Of a stretch of DNA of 64,000 nt, positions 51,021 through 59,855 are shown in pieces. The first letter of the stretch is position 1, and each line of letters starts with the position of its first letter. The position numbers were made by a program, and so were the translations under genes. Source of the DNA: Solitalea koreensis. Lineage in GTDB: Bacteria > Bacteroidota > Bacteroidia > Sphingobacteriales > Sphingobacteriaceae. The notes beneath the pieces were generated by a model. That model did no database searches. It was not told the DNA's origin and saw only the letters and a program-made list of their open reading frames with translations. The stretch is from assembly GCF_900182575.1 (NCBI RefSeq), contig NZ_FXSZ01000009.1, forward strand, positions 1 through 64,000. Reading direction: 5' to 3'.

Positions 51021-52511
51021 CTATCTCGAATAATTAGGAGCTTCTTTAGTAATTGAAATATCGTGAGGATGGCTTTCGCGCATTCCGGCAGCCGTAATAC
51101 GTACGAATTTAGCATCTTGTAAAGCATCAATAGTTGGCGCTCCGCAATAACCCATACCTGCTTTTAAACCTCCAATGTATTGGTACATCACCTCAGCAAG
51201 CGTTCCTTTGTATGGCACACGGCCTACAATACCTTCGGGTACCAATTTCTTAATATCATCTTCCACATCCTGGAAATAACGGTCTTTTGAACCTTGTTCC
51301 ATTGCTTCAATAGAACCCATCCCACGGTATGACTTGAATTTACGTCCTTCGTAAATAATGGTTTCACCTGGTGATTCTTCCACTCCTGCGAACAATGAAC
51401 CTGCCATAATAGAGTTCGCTCCCGCTGCAATGGCTTTAACAATATCACCCGTTTGCTTAATACCACCGTCGGCAATAACAGGAATACCTGTACCTTTTAA
51501 CGCTTTAGCAACTTCGAAAATTGCGGTAAGTTGAGGAACACCTACACCGGCAATGATACGCGTGGTACAAATTGAACCCGGACCAATACCAACTTTTACG
51601 CCATCAACTCCAGCAGCTGCAAGTGCCAAGGCCGCTTCACCGGTTGCTATGTTACCAGCGATAACTTGTAATTCAGGGTACTTTGCTTTAACAGTTTTCA
51701 CCATCTCAATCACACCTTTTGAGTGACCATGAGCGGTATCAATTGTTACCACATCAACTCCAGCCTTCACCAATGCTTCTACGCGTTGTAAAGTATCAGC
51801 AGTTACGCCCAAGGCTGCACCAACACGTAAACGGCCATGCTCGTCTTTACATGCAATAGGGAACGCTTTAAACTTCTGAATATCTTTAAACGTGATCAAA
51901 CCTGCCAGTGTACCGTCGTTTCTTACAACCGGCAGTTTCTCGATTTTATATTTTTGAAGAATTTCTTCCGCTTTTAACAAATCGGTACCCACTGGTGCAG
52001 TGATCAGATTTTCACAAGTCATCACCTCGGTAACCTTTTTAGAAAGATCTTTCTGAAAACGAATATCGCGATTGGTTAATATGCCGAGCAGCTTATTATC
52101 ACCATTGATAATTGGAATACCACCAATTTTATTTTCTTTCATTAAACGAAGTGCGTCGCTCAACACCGAATCAACTGTCAAGGTAACAGGATCCTGAATC
52201 ATTCCGCTTTCTGAACGTTTCACTCTTCTTACTTCACTTGCCTGGCGCTCAATGGTCATGTTTTTGTGAATCATTCCCAAACCACCGGCTTGTGCAATAG
52301 CAATAGCCAATTCTGATTCGGTAACCGTATCCATAGCAGCCGATATGATCGGAACGTTGATTTTGATTTTACGAGTTAAGAATGATTGGGTATTTACGTC
52401 GCGTGGTAAAACTTCAGAGTAAGCTGGAATCAACAGTACGTCATCGTACGTGAGACCTTCAAGAACAAATTTTGATGAATCTAACTGCATGGCAAATAAT
52501 TTAGGAGTCAT
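51021..52511 (-). CDS. guaB: Inosine-5'-monophosphate dehydrogenase
   Basis: NAD-dependent conversion of IMP to XMP, the committed step of GMP synthesis. The 496-residue protein opens with FVLEGLTYDDVLLIPAYSEVLPRDV, has two CBS domains (about 105-225), and the catalytic loop with Cys in GIGPGSICTTRIIAGVGVPQ. IPVIADGGIKQTGDIVKA, SIMAGSLFAGVEESPGE and the flap YRGMGSIEAM follow. The ATG at 52511 is used because the TACCTTTG box is immediately upstream and inside the longer frame to 52553. A second candidate start, MQLDSSKF, is seven codons further in and would give 489 residues, closest to E. coli. Confidence 0.97.
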   Translation of the reverse strand: MTPKLFAMQLDSSKFVLEGLTYDDVLLIPAYSEVLPRDVNTQSFLTRKIKINVPIISAAMDTVTESELAIAIAQAGGLGMIHKNMTIERQASEVRRVKRSESGMIQDPVTLTVDSVLSDALRLMKENKIGGIPIINGDNKLLGILTNRDIRFQKDLSKKVTEVMTCENLITAPVGTDLLKAEEILQKYKIEKLPVVRNDGTLAGLITFKDIQKFKAFPIACKDEHGRLRVGAALGVTADTLQRVEALVKAGVDVVTIDTAHGHSKGVIEMVKTVKAKYPELQVIAGNIATGEAALALAAAGVDGVKVGIGPGSICTTRIIAGVGVPQLTAIFEVAKALKGTGIPVIADGGIKQTGDIVKAIAAGANSIMAGSLFAGVEESPGETIIYEGRKFKSYRGMGSIEAMEQGSKDRYFQDVEDDIKKLVPEGIVGRVPYKGTLAEVMYQYIGGLKAGMGYCGAPTIDALQDAKFVRITAAGMRESHPHDISITKEAPNYSR

Positions 52512-52522
52512 TATTTGCGGGG

Positions 52523-52530
52523 CAAAGGTA
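52523..52530 (-). promoter_or_regulatory. guaB: -7 promoter box for guaB
   Basis: Minus strand reads TACCTTTG, ending 11 bases before the ATG at 52511. Confidence 0.65.
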
Positions 52531-52710
52531 GCATTATTCAATGGGAATATCAAATAAGATTATTAAAATAAACATTGGAGTACATCCTTAATATTTACGA
52601 TACAAATCTCCTCAACAAAGATCATGATATTGCAGAGTAAAGGCGACAATCTTAGTGCCGAATACAACAGTATTGATAACCTTACGTAGCGTTGGTTCTT
52701 TTGGTTAGAC

Positions 52711-53719
52711 TTAATACCAAAAATCGTAGGTTAAAAAAATTGCGATCTTGATTAATTTAGATTTCACCTTATATATATGATGATATGCTATTACATTAGC
52801 TCCTAAACGTCGCTTGGCATAACTGAGTGTTTTATTCATAGTGCAACCTAAATTGTATCTATCGGCAAATTGAGAGGCATACTTAATTTCTTCCTGATAG
52901 AGTAAAAATGAGGCTCCGCTTGGATTACAATCCCGATCAAAAGCTCCTAAAAGAGCATAAGCGCAATTAGTATCCCAAACTAAAAATGAAGCACAATGAA
53001 TAAGACCATTATCATCCACCGCATAAGAAATTTTACCGCAATTATGAGCTAATGCAGCATCGTGTATTCGTTTAAATAAATCAAACGAATAATTGATCTT
53101 TTTACCGATCTTTTTCAGGATATACGTATGGTAGCTGTAAAAATCCTCCGCTGAAAGATCATATTTAATCTGTATGTTTTTCTTAGCCTTACGAATACGC
53201 CCGCGAGTTTCATTGGAAAAATTAACTAAAACCCTTTGCCAATCAGAGATGCCTTCCAATACGTACACATACCTGGAGGATTGCCTAAAGCCTTGCCAGC
53301 AAAAGGGCATCCAACTATGAAATCCAGGTTCAAAACTTACCGAAAATTTAGAGTATCTGGGTAATAACTCTATGAGTTTATTGCAAATATTTATCTCAAA
53401 AGATAGTTTACTGACATCACTCATGCCAATCAATCCAGATGCCCAAATTCGGGGCCATTGGAGGCTGAGTAATGGCTGAAAAAAACAATATTTTTTTTTG
53501 AAAAATAGGCCATGAGGCAACTATTTTTCCATCTAGTTCGCAGATTAAAACATCCCAATTGTCGCCGCATACAGTATCCAACCACCAATCTTTTGAAAAC
53601 AGCGGAATGGATGAATTAAGAGCACATAAGTTTTTGTATTTTTCTTTTGAGCCCACAGATTGGAAATTCAGATTCCTTGACTCAATTGTTTTAAATAATT
53701 TCCCCATCATGAAATTCAT
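52711..53719 (-). pseudogene. FemAB/GNAT-like acyltransferase gene, one-base frameshift
   Basis: The 5' frame (100 codons from 53719) reads SIPLFSKDWWLDTVCGDNWDV (shown to 20), VASWPIFQKK and ITQPPMAPNLGIWIDWHE and then stops at 53417. The next frame continues DVSKLSFEINICNKLIELLPRYSKF and through FSNETRGRIRKAKKN, the CASFLVWD strand and SGASFLLYQEEIKYA to 52711. Together this is a GNAT/FemAB-like acyltransferase (BioF2-like) of about 335 residues. Skipping one base at about 53419 (the T of the TGA) restores it. The second reading frame can itself open with an ATG at 53520, but that N-terminus is out of frame with the family. Substrate is unknown. Confidence 0.78.
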
Positions 53720-54104
53720 ATCCGTGATCCATTGCCCCTATTTAGAAATAAGGTCATTGTCATTGGTTTGTTGACGTAGATAAATTTATCCCAAGCAATT
53801 ATCTTTCCATTTTACACTCTTTAATTTTTATAAAAATCAAGCTAATTATATAAGAATTAGGGACTTATTGACTTGTTAATGCATTCGAATAATTAACTCA
53901 ATTGATGATTTGTCACGCCAATCGCCAGATGCCTAATAACAGTTTCGTTGTCAGCTTTTAAAAATTCTGATATGCTATTTTGATATCTTTTTATCTTTCA
54001 CTTAAAAATTAAATAACAATCACATTGTAATGAAGGATTCAAAGCCTTGTTCCTCGGGATGGTACCCATTATTTACTGCATAAACCAAATCTCTCATAAC
54101 AAAA
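53720..54104. other. AT-rich gap, no gene seen
   Basis: Between the broken acyltransferase gene (minus, reading away) and the end of the M16 pair. I see no ORF with protein-like composition, no tRNA, no clear promoter box and no repeat. Confidence 0.45.
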
Positions 54105-54137
54105 ATCCGCAATAGAAACATCATTCCTATTGCGGAT
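54105..54137 (-). terminator. Terminator of M16 peptidase pair
   Basis: Arms ATCCGCAATAG and CTATTGCGGAT, perfect over 11 bases, followed on the minus strand by TTTTTGTTATG. Confidence 0.8.
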
Positions 54138-54172
54138 CAATATTGAAAACCGCCTACTGCAAACTGAAAAGA

Positions 54173-55456
54173 CTACCTCTTCCCTACCACCACTTCAAAC
54201 AAACCATTGGTAAAATACTGGTTGGCCAGTTCTTGCAAGCGCTGCGGACTTATTGATCGAACGGTATCAAAATAGTTATCGTAATAATCATAGCCTAAAC
54301 CGTAAGGCAATAAACCTTTGAATTTATCAGCGTAAGAAAAAGCGTTTTCTAGGCTTCCCTGGAAAGTGCCTAATAGATAATTGCGCACCAAGTCGAGTTC
54401 TTCGGTTGGAACAGGCTCATTTTTTAAGCGATCAATCTCTTTATAGATTTCAGCGACAGCATTCCCACAAACATCGGCACCCACCTCTGTAGTGATAAAG
54501 AAATAACCGCTATTTTTCAGGGATGCCACCCTTGAACCGATGCCATAGGTATAACCCTTGTCTTCACGAATGTTTGACATTAAACGGGAACCGAAATAAC
54601 CGCCCAGCACCGTATTCAATACCTGCAGGCTATGAAAATCAGGATGCGTTTTATTGAAAAGTGGCTTGCCAATCCGAATGGCTGATTGTATGGCATCCGG
54701 ACGCTCAACAAAATGCTTTGATTGTGAAGAGGATTGATTAACCACGCCATTAAGTTCTTGATCAACCTCATGCAACCAATCTGAATTACCAAAAATCTCG
54801 GCAATTAATTGGCGTTCTTCCTGCGTTACTTTTCCCGCAATAATAATGGTGCAATTCCCGGCGTGGTATTGTTTTTTATGAAAGTTCAATAAACTCTCAC
54901 GCTTCAAATTATCATAATCAGCTAGCTGTGCTGCATATCCATAACCCGATTTTGAGCTGAAGAGTATTTCATTAAACTTCACCCGTGCAAGAAAATCATT
55001 TTTTTGCTGATTCACCTGCAACTTTTGCTTACTGTTTTGTTTGTAGGTACTTAATTCATCTTCAGGAAAAACAGCCTCGGTAATAATCTCTTTAATGATC
55101 GGCAAGGTGCTTTTTAAATGCTTATTTAAGCTATACAGCGTAACTGTCGATTGATCAAACCCCGCTTCATGCTGGTAAAAAGCTCCGTAAAAATCGATCT
55201 TTTCCGCCAGCTGTACTGCGGTATAATGCGTTGTTCCTTCATTTAACAGATGATTGGTAGAAGAGATGGCCAATGGCTGATCGGCCAGCCAGGATGGATT
55301 ATCGAATATAAATTCGATACGCACTAAATCTGCATCCGAAGCATCAATGTAGTATAGATCAATTCCGTTTGATAACTTGTCAACCTCAGGCTGAATAAGT
55401 TTTATTTTTTCTATATCTCTGAAAGCAGGTTCCTGCTTGCGATTTAAAATATCCAT
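54173..55456 (-). CDS. M16 peptidase-like subunit lacking HxxEH
   Basis: Insulinase/mitochondrial-processing-peptidase-like protein of 427 residues. It has the two-domain M16 layout (about 20-210 and 215-427) with YFGSRLMSNIREDKGYTYGIGS, the R/Y motif of the C-terminal half. The zinc-binding HxxEH is replaced by STNHLLNEGTTHY, so it is probably the catalytically inactive partner. Its neighbour upstream has the intact motif. Such active/inactive pairs work as heterodimers in several bacteria. The start 98 bases after its partner and shared strand suggest an operon. Confidence 0.92.
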   Translation of the reverse strand: MDILNRKQEPAFRDIEKIKLIQPEVDKLSNGIDLYYIDASDADLVRIEFIFDNPSWLADQPLAISSTNHLLNEGTTHYTAVQLAEKIDFYGAFYQHEAGFDQSTVTLYSLNKHLKSTLPIIKEIITEAVFPEDELSTYKQNSKQKLQVNQQKNDFLARVKFNEILFSSKSGYGYAAQLADYDNLKRESLLNFHKKQYHAGNCTIIIAGKVTQEERQLIAEIFGNSDWLHEVDQELNGVVNQSSSQSKHFVERPDAIQSAIRIGKPLFNKTHPDFHSLQVLNTVLGGYFGSRLMSNIREDKGYTYGIGSRVASLKNSGYFFITTEVGADVCGNAVAEIYKEIDRLKNEPVPTEELDLVRNYLLGTFQGSLENAFSYADKFKGLLPYGLGYDYYDNYFDTVRSISPQRLQELANQYFTNGLFEVVVGKR

Positions 55457-55508
55457 GATTGAAGGTTTAGGATAAAGGATTAAAGTTGTAGTTCATTGAT
55501 AATAGCTC

Positions 55509-55544
55509 ATGGTTCATGGAAAGTACATTCTGACCATGTACCAT
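55509..55544. repeat. Inverted repeat between M16 genes
   Basis: Arms ATGGTTCATGG and CCATGTACCAT pair at 10 of 11 positions. Possible internal attenuator or mRNA processing site; no U tract. Confidence 0.45.
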
Positions 55545-55554
55545 CGACGATAAA

Positions 55555-56799
55555 CTAGTTAGCGCCATTAGCCAAATAATACAAGGTCGAACTATTCTCA
55601 GGTTTAAAAATTTGGTTAGCCTGCTCCCGAATTTGCTCCGCTGTTACGGCCTGGTAACGATCTCTTTCCAAATTATATTGAGCGGCATCGCCCATGAGTT
55701 CAAAAAATGCAAGATTCATTGCTTTATCCAGCAGATTCATTTCTGAAAAGGCTATCGTCGACTCCAATTTGTTTTTCACCTTGGTCAGTTCATCATCCGG
55801 AATTAACTCTGTTTTTATCCTGTCCAATTCGGCATCAATGGCTTCGGAAGCTTTTTCAACGGAAACACCTTTGATCAACTTACCTTCAACGATTAACAAA
55901 CCCGGATCATTTTCACCGGTAACATAAGCATTAACCTCACTGAACAATTGCTTTTCCTTTACCAGCGAGCGATACAAACGAGATGAATCACCGCGTGAAA
56001 GCATATCCGATAATAAATCAATGGGGTAAAACGCCGCATCGGCACGACCACAAATATGATAGGCTTTATAAATGGCATCAAGCGGAACATTGGCTTTTAT
56101 AGTTTGAGTTCTCGCTTCCTGTTGTACAGGCTCCTTAGCCAAATTACGAACATAGTGCTCACCGGCCGGGATGGGACCGAACCATTTTTCAGTTAAACGT
56201 TTAGCTTCTTCCAGGGTAACATTGCCTGCAATTACCAGGATTGCATTTGATGGGTTGTAATGCTTTTTAAAAAAAGCTTTTACATCGCCTAAAGTAGCAT
56301 CTTCTATATGTGAAAGTTCTTTACCAATCGTTGCCCATTTGTAAGGGTGTGTGGTGTATGCAAGCGGACGCAGATTTAACCAAACATCGCCGTAAGGTTG
56401 ATTTAAATAACGCTGTTTGAACTCTTCAGAAACCACATTGCGCTGCACATCTAAACTTTTTTCAGAAAAAGCCAAACTCAGCATACGGTCAGATTCCAAC
56501 CAAAAAGCTGTTTCAACATTTATAGCCGGAACTTGTATGTAATAATTGGTGATATCGTTCGTAGTGAAAGCGTTGTTCTCACCTCCTACTCGTTGTAAGG
56601 GTTCGTCATACGATGGAATATTGATGGATCCCCCGAACATTAAATGTTCAAATAAATGCGCAAAACCTGTTTTATTGGGATCCTCATCACGGGCACCTAC
56701 ATCATACAAAACATTAAGCACTGCCATTGGGCTTGCATGATCTTCATGTACCAACACCCGCAATCCATTCGTGAGCGTAAACCGATCAAAGTGTATCAT
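55555..56799 (-). CDS. M16 zinc peptidase, catalytic subunit
   Basis: Metallopeptidase of 414 residues of the M16 (pitrilysin/MPP) family. The inverted zinc motif is complete: TGFAHLFEHLMFGGS with His48, Glu51 and His52, and further acids in NVVSEEFKQRYLNQPYG (about 118-134). The second half has the usual RGDSSRLYRSLVKEKQL and a C-terminal helix ending with YYLANGAN. No signal peptide is visible, so it is probably cytosolic. It probably works with the inactive paralogue downstream. Natural substrates are unknown; small peptides are likely. Confidence 0.93.
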   Translation of the reverse strand: MIHFDRFTLTNGLRVLVHEDHASPMAVLNVLYDVGARDEDPNKTGFAHLFEHLMFGGSINIPSYDEPLQRVGGENNAFTTNDITNYYIQVPAINVETAFWLESDRMLSLAFSEKSLDVQRNVVSEEFKQRYLNQPYGDVWLNLRPLAYTTHPYKWATIGKELSHIEDATLGDVKAFFKKHYNPSNAILVIAGNVTLEEAKRLTEKWFGPIPAGEHYVRNLAKEPVQQEARTQTIKANVPLDAIYKAYHICGRADAAFYPIDLLSDMLSRGDSSRLYRSLVKEKQLFSEVNAYVTGENDPGLLIVEGKLIKGVSVEKASEAIDAELDRIKTELIPDDELTKVKNKLESTIAFSEMNLLDKAMNLAFFELMGDAAQYNLERDRYQAVTAEQIREQANQIFKPENSSTLYYLANGAN

Positions 56800-56838
56800 T
56801 AGAAAAATTTAAGAATCGAGTAAAAGATGTAATTGCCA

Positions 56839-56846
56839 CAAAAATA
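56839..56846 (-). promoter_or_regulatory. -7 promoter box for M16 pair
   Basis: Minus strand reads TATTTTTG, 39 bases before the ATG at 56799. It is divergent from the mqnC promoter. Confidence 0.6.
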
Positions 56847-56906
56847 AGACTATCAACGCATATATTTCAATATACTCAAAAAACTAAAAAACCGGCTTTA
56901 GTGTTT

Positions 56907-56914
56907 TATATTTG
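56907..56914 (+). promoter_or_regulatory. mqnC: -7 promoter box for mqnC
   Basis: TATATTTG fits TAnnTTTG and lies 33 bases before the ATG at 56948. Confidence 0.65.
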
Positions 56915-56947
56915 CATTTCATTTTTGATTGCATTTAACCCCAAAAA

Positions 56948-58072
56948 ATGAATACCCAACAACTTTTAAACAGGGCTCTGAATTTTGAATTTCTTTCTGC
57001 CGAGGAGGGCCTTCACCTTTTTAAGCATGCAACAACTGCCGAACTCATGTATGTGGGTAATGAATTGCGCAAGATCCAGAAACCTGACAATGTAGTTACA
57101 TGGATCATTGATCGCAATGTAAACACTACCAACGTTTGTATTGCCAATTGCAAGTTTTGTAACTTTTTCCGCCGACCGGGCCATGATGAAAGTTACATCA
57201 CCGATATTGAAACCTATAAAGTTAAAATTGAAGAAACTTTCCGTTACGGAGGTGAGCAATTGCTACTTCAAGGTGGTCATCACCCTGATTTAGGGCTGAA
57301 CTATTACGTTGATCTGTTTAAAGAACTAAAAAGACTTTATCCAACGCTTAAATTGCATGCGCTTGGGCCACCGGAAATTGCCCACATCGCTAAACTCGAT
57401 AAACTATCACATACTGAAGTACTTTCTGCGTTGAAAGAGGCCGGCTTGGATTCATTACCGGGCGCAGGAGCAGAAATCCTGAACGATCGTGTTCGCCGAC
57501 TGATTTCAAAAGGAAAATGCAGCGGTCGCGAGTGGTTGGATGTAATGCGTGCTGCTCATCAACTGCATCTTACCACATCAGCCACCATGATGTTTGGACA
57601 TGTGGAAACGCTGGAAGAACGTTTTGAACATTTAGTATGGATACGTGAAGTACAAGCCGAAAAACCTGAGGACGCAAAAGGATTCCTTGCCTTTATCCCT
57701 TGGCCTTTTCAAGACGACGGAACCTTGTTAAAACGTATTCGTGGGATTAAAAATGAGGTTACGGGAGATGAATACATCCGTATGATTGCCATGAGCCGTA
57801 TTATGTTGCCTAACGTTAAAAACATACAGGCTTCCTGGTTAACCGTTGGTAAACACGTTGCTCAATTATGTTTACATGCCGGAGCCAATGATTTTGGATC
57901 AATCATGATTGAAGAGAATGTTGTTTCTGCTGCCGGAGCTCCACATCGTTTTACAGCTAAAGGCATTCAGGAGGCAATTGCTGAAGCCGGCTTTGAACCT
58001 CGTTTGCGTAATCAACAATATGAGTTCAGAGAGTTGCCGGTAGAAATGGAAGAACAAGTGATTAACTATTAA
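56948..58072 (+). CDS. mqnC: Cyclic dehypoxanthinyl futalosine synthase
   Basis: Radical SAM enzyme of the futalosine menaquinone pathway. It cyclises dehypoxanthine futalosine. The 374-residue protein has the cluster motif C64-x3-C68-x2-C71 (VCIANCKFCNFFR), GGEQLLLQGGHHPDLGLNYY, LHALGPPEI and SLPGAGAEILNDRVRRLIS. ATMMFGHVETLEERFEHLVWIR and FLAFIPWPFQDDGT are closer to MqnC than MqnE. It indicates that menaquinone is made by this route and not by the MenB pathway. The other mqn genes are not in the window. Confidence 0.95.
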   Translation: MNTQQLLNRALNFEFLSAEEGLHLFKHATTAELMYVGNELRKIQKPDNVVTWIIDRNVNTTNVCIANCKFCNFFRRPGHDESYITDIETYKVKIEETFRYGGEQLLLQGGHHPDLGLNYYVDLFKELKRLYPTLKLHALGPPEIAHIAKLDKLSHTEVLSALKEAGLDSLPGAGAEILNDRVRRLISKGKCSGREWLDVMRAAHQLHLTTSATMMFGHVETLEERFEHLVWIREVQAEKPEDAKGFLAFIPWPFQDDGTLLKRIRGIKNEVTGDEYIRMIAMSRIMLPNVKNIQASWLTVGKHVAQLCLHAGANDFGSIMIEENVVSAAGAPHRFTAKGIQEAIAEAGFEPRLRNQQYEFRELPVEMEEQVINY

Positions 58073-58097
58073 ATAAAAATCAAGACAAAAGATACAT

Positions 58098-58128
58098 GAA
58101 AGAGCGGCCTAATATGGTTGCTCTTTTC
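58098..58128 (+). terminator. Hairpin terminator after mqnC
   Basis: Stem GAAAGAGCGGCC/GGTTGCTCTTTT with G-U pairs, loop TAATAT, followed by CGTTC. Moderate terminator. Confidence 0.65.
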
Positions 58129-58183
58129 GTTCAATTATATTTGTTTTGATTCTAATGTTTTAGCATTTTAAAAAATTAAATTT

Positions 58184-58215
58184 TTTAGTTGATTTCGCTT
58201 ATTCTAGTATTTTTG
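58184..58215 (+). promoter_or_regulatory. scpB: Promoter of scpB
   Basis: TTTA (58184-58187), 20 bases, TATTTTTG (58208-58215). The GTG start at 58221 is only five bases after the -7 box. Confidence 0.7.
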
Positions 58216-58220
58216 CCAGA

Positions 58221-58778
58221 GTGGATAATATTCAACAACATATAGAAGCCCTTATTTTTGCATCGGAACAAAGCATTACTATACAAGAGCTTTCGGCCTG
58301 TGTATCAAATGTATTTGAACAGGAAATAAGTTTAGATGAGGTGGAACAGATTATTGAGGCAATAAGAGCTAAATATGCTAGTGATACTTATTTCTTTGAA
58401 TTGATAACTAATTCCGGTGGTTTTCAGTTTATGACGAAGAAGGCATTTGCGGGAACATTAAGCGCTCTTATCCAGCATCGAAATAAAAAGAAACTTTCGC
58501 CGGCTGCGATGGAAACTTTAGCGATAATTGCCTACCGTCAGCCAATTACAAAAACAGAGGTTGAACAAATACGCGGTGTGAATTGCGATTACAGCGTACA
58601 AAAGTTATTAGAACGAGAGCTCATTGAGATACAGGGAAAGAGTGATGCACCTGGCCGTCCACTGCTGTACGTAACCAGCAAGCTGTTCATGGACCACTTT
58701 AGTTTAAATTCATTAACCGACCTTCCGCAGTTAAAAGATATTCAATCTATTGAGAATGAAATTGGCGAAAAAAGTTAA
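58221..58778 (+). CDS. scpB: Segregation and condensation protein B
   Basis: Winged-helix partner of the SMC-ScpA condensin complex that folds the chromosome, 185 residues. The N-terminal half has IEALIFASEQSITIQEL and the second winged helix has KKKLSPAAMETLAIIAYRQPITKTEVEQIRGVN (about 90-122, in separate family blocks). RELIEIQGKSDAPGRPLLYVTSKLFMDHF closes the domain. The last 20 residues are acidic and variable. The start codon is GTG, set by the -7 box five bases upstream. scpA and smc are elsewhere. Confidence 0.95.
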   Translation: MDNIQQHIEALIFASEQSITIQELSACVSNVFEQEISLDEVEQIIEAIRAKYASDTYFFELITNSGGFQFMTKKAFAGTLSALIQHRNKKKLSPAAMETLAIIAYRQPITKTEVEQIRGVNCDYSVQKLLERELIEIQGKSDAPGRPLLYVTSKLFMDHFSLNSLTDLPQLKDIQSIENEIGEKS

Positions 58779-58922
58779 AAGAAGCCGCTTTTTCTCTTTA
58801 CAGAGCTTTAAATGTTTTATTTTTGGACAACAGAATTTTTTTAAAATTAATTATATAACAAGCTATAAGCTTAGTAAATTCAATCTGAAATTCAACTAGT
58901 ACTTGACTTAATTTGAGAGGTA

Positions 58923-59129
58923 ATGAAAACGCCAAAGAAACCTGTAAAAACCAGCGGCAAAGCAAACGAGGATGCTAAGAAAGGAACATTAAAGCCGCTA
59001 CCAAAAAACAGTAAGCCCGCAAAGAGTCGTTTCATTGACGATGAGGATGATGATGACGATTTAGGTCTTCCAATGGATGACTTTAATGCATTAGATGGAG
59101 ATTTTGATGACATGGAAGATGATTTCTAA
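58923..59129 (+). CDS. Small charged protein, basic head and acidic tail
   Basis: Protein of 68 residues with strong charge asymmetry. The first 36 residues are Lys/Pro-rich (KTPKKPVKTSGKANEDAKKG) and the last 32 are nearly all Asp/Glu (IDDEDDDDDLGLPMDDFN, DGDFDDMEDDF). There are no Cys and little predicted fold. I do not recognise a family, though similar short Asp-rich ORFs occur in Bacteroidota. It lies between scpB and a strong palindromic terminator. Coding is supported by ATG context and strong amino-acid bias, but the function is unknown; it might bind nucleic acid or a basic partner. Confidence 0.75.
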   Translation: MKTPKKPVKTSGKANEDAKKGTLKPLPKNSKPAKSRFIDDEDDDDDLGLPMDDFNALDGDFDDMEDDF

Positions 59130-59180
59130 GAAAGAAAAACTAAAAAACCCAGAACAAAACTACCCTATTATTTAAAGACA

Positions 59181-59220
59181 TAAAATAAAAAACCTCCCGA
59201 TTGGGAGGTTTTTTATTTTA
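59181..59220. terminator. Perfect bidirectional terminator
   Basis: Perfect 18-base arms around GATT: TAAAATAAAAAACCTCCC and its exact reverse complement. It lies between two convergent genes, with A/T tracts on both sides. Confidence 0.93.
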
Positions 59221-59232
59221 TTAGTAAATCAT

Positions 59233-59754
59233 TTATTGAAAATCAATATCGCAGCCTACTGCTGTTACCTCCGGATAATCCACATCAATACCATCCAAAG
59301 CCGCTTCAATCGCATCTTCCAAGTAAACGCGGGTAACCATACTTTCATTTTCCCAACAGTCGTCAATGGCTCCTTTGTAAACCAACTCTCTTTTTGAATT
59401 AAACAGATAAGCCTCAGGCACTTTGGCAGCTCCGAAAAGTTTCGCAAATTCCTGATCCTCATCCATTACATAAACATGAGAAAGGTTCAATTCATCATAA
59501 AGCTTTTTCATCTCCACCATTGATTCTGACGGCGAGTTCTTAGCTGTAGAATTTACCCGGATAATTCCTAAATTATCTTCTTCATAACGCTTCAATAAAG
59601 CTTTAATTCGTGAACGATACGCCGCTGAAACAGGACAACTATTATTGGTAAACATGATCAATAAAGCGTATCTGTCAGCATATTCATACTGATTGTGCAT
59701 TTCTCCGTTAACTCCCGGCAAGCTAAACGCCGGTAAACGATCCCCTATGTTCAT
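59233..59754 (-). CDS. Redoxin (AhpC/TSA-like thioredoxin fold) protein
   Basis: Thioredoxin-fold protein of 173 residues. It opens MNIGDRLPAFSLPGVNGE, the redoxin start. FTNNSCPVSAAYRSRIKAL (Cys about residue 44) occupies the place of the peroxidatic or CxxC Cys, but only a single Cys is present there. AAKVPEAYLFNSKRELVYKGAIDDCWENES has a later Cys, as in this Bacteroidota group. The protein has no signal peptide. The start at 59754 is chosen because the family begins there; the longer frame adds a Lys/Trp-rich leader. Probably a peroxiredoxin-like or disulfide-handling enzyme. Confidence 0.88.
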   Translation of the reverse strand: MNIGDRLPAFSLPGVNGEMHNQYEYADRYALLIMFTNNSCPVSAAYRSRIKALLKRYEEDNLGIIRVNSTAKNSPSESMVEMKKLYDELNLSHVYVMDEDQEFAKLFGAAKVPEAYLFNSKRELVYKGAIDDCWENESMVTRVYLEDAIEAALDGIDVDYPEVTAVGCDIDFQ

Positions 59755-59829
59755 AAAGTATATTAATTGGTATTTAGAGGCAAATGTCCATTTTTTATTG
59801 ATAGCTGCAATGCATAAATCCATTTTTTA

Positions 59830-59837
59830 TATTTTTG
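59830..59837 (+). promoter_or_regulatory. -7 promoter box for GNAT-like gene
   Basis: TATTTTTG fits TAnnTTTG, ending 18 bases before the ATG at 59856. It overlaps the longer frame's start codon at 59835, which is therefore rejected. Confidence 0.65.
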
Positions 59838-59855
59838 AGGTTCAACATTACATAC

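Noticed and set aside
58892..59113. Serine-rich minus-strand ORF
   Set aside because: The poly-serine stretch is the antisense of the Asp/Glu-rich tail of the small charged protein; it has no independent support.
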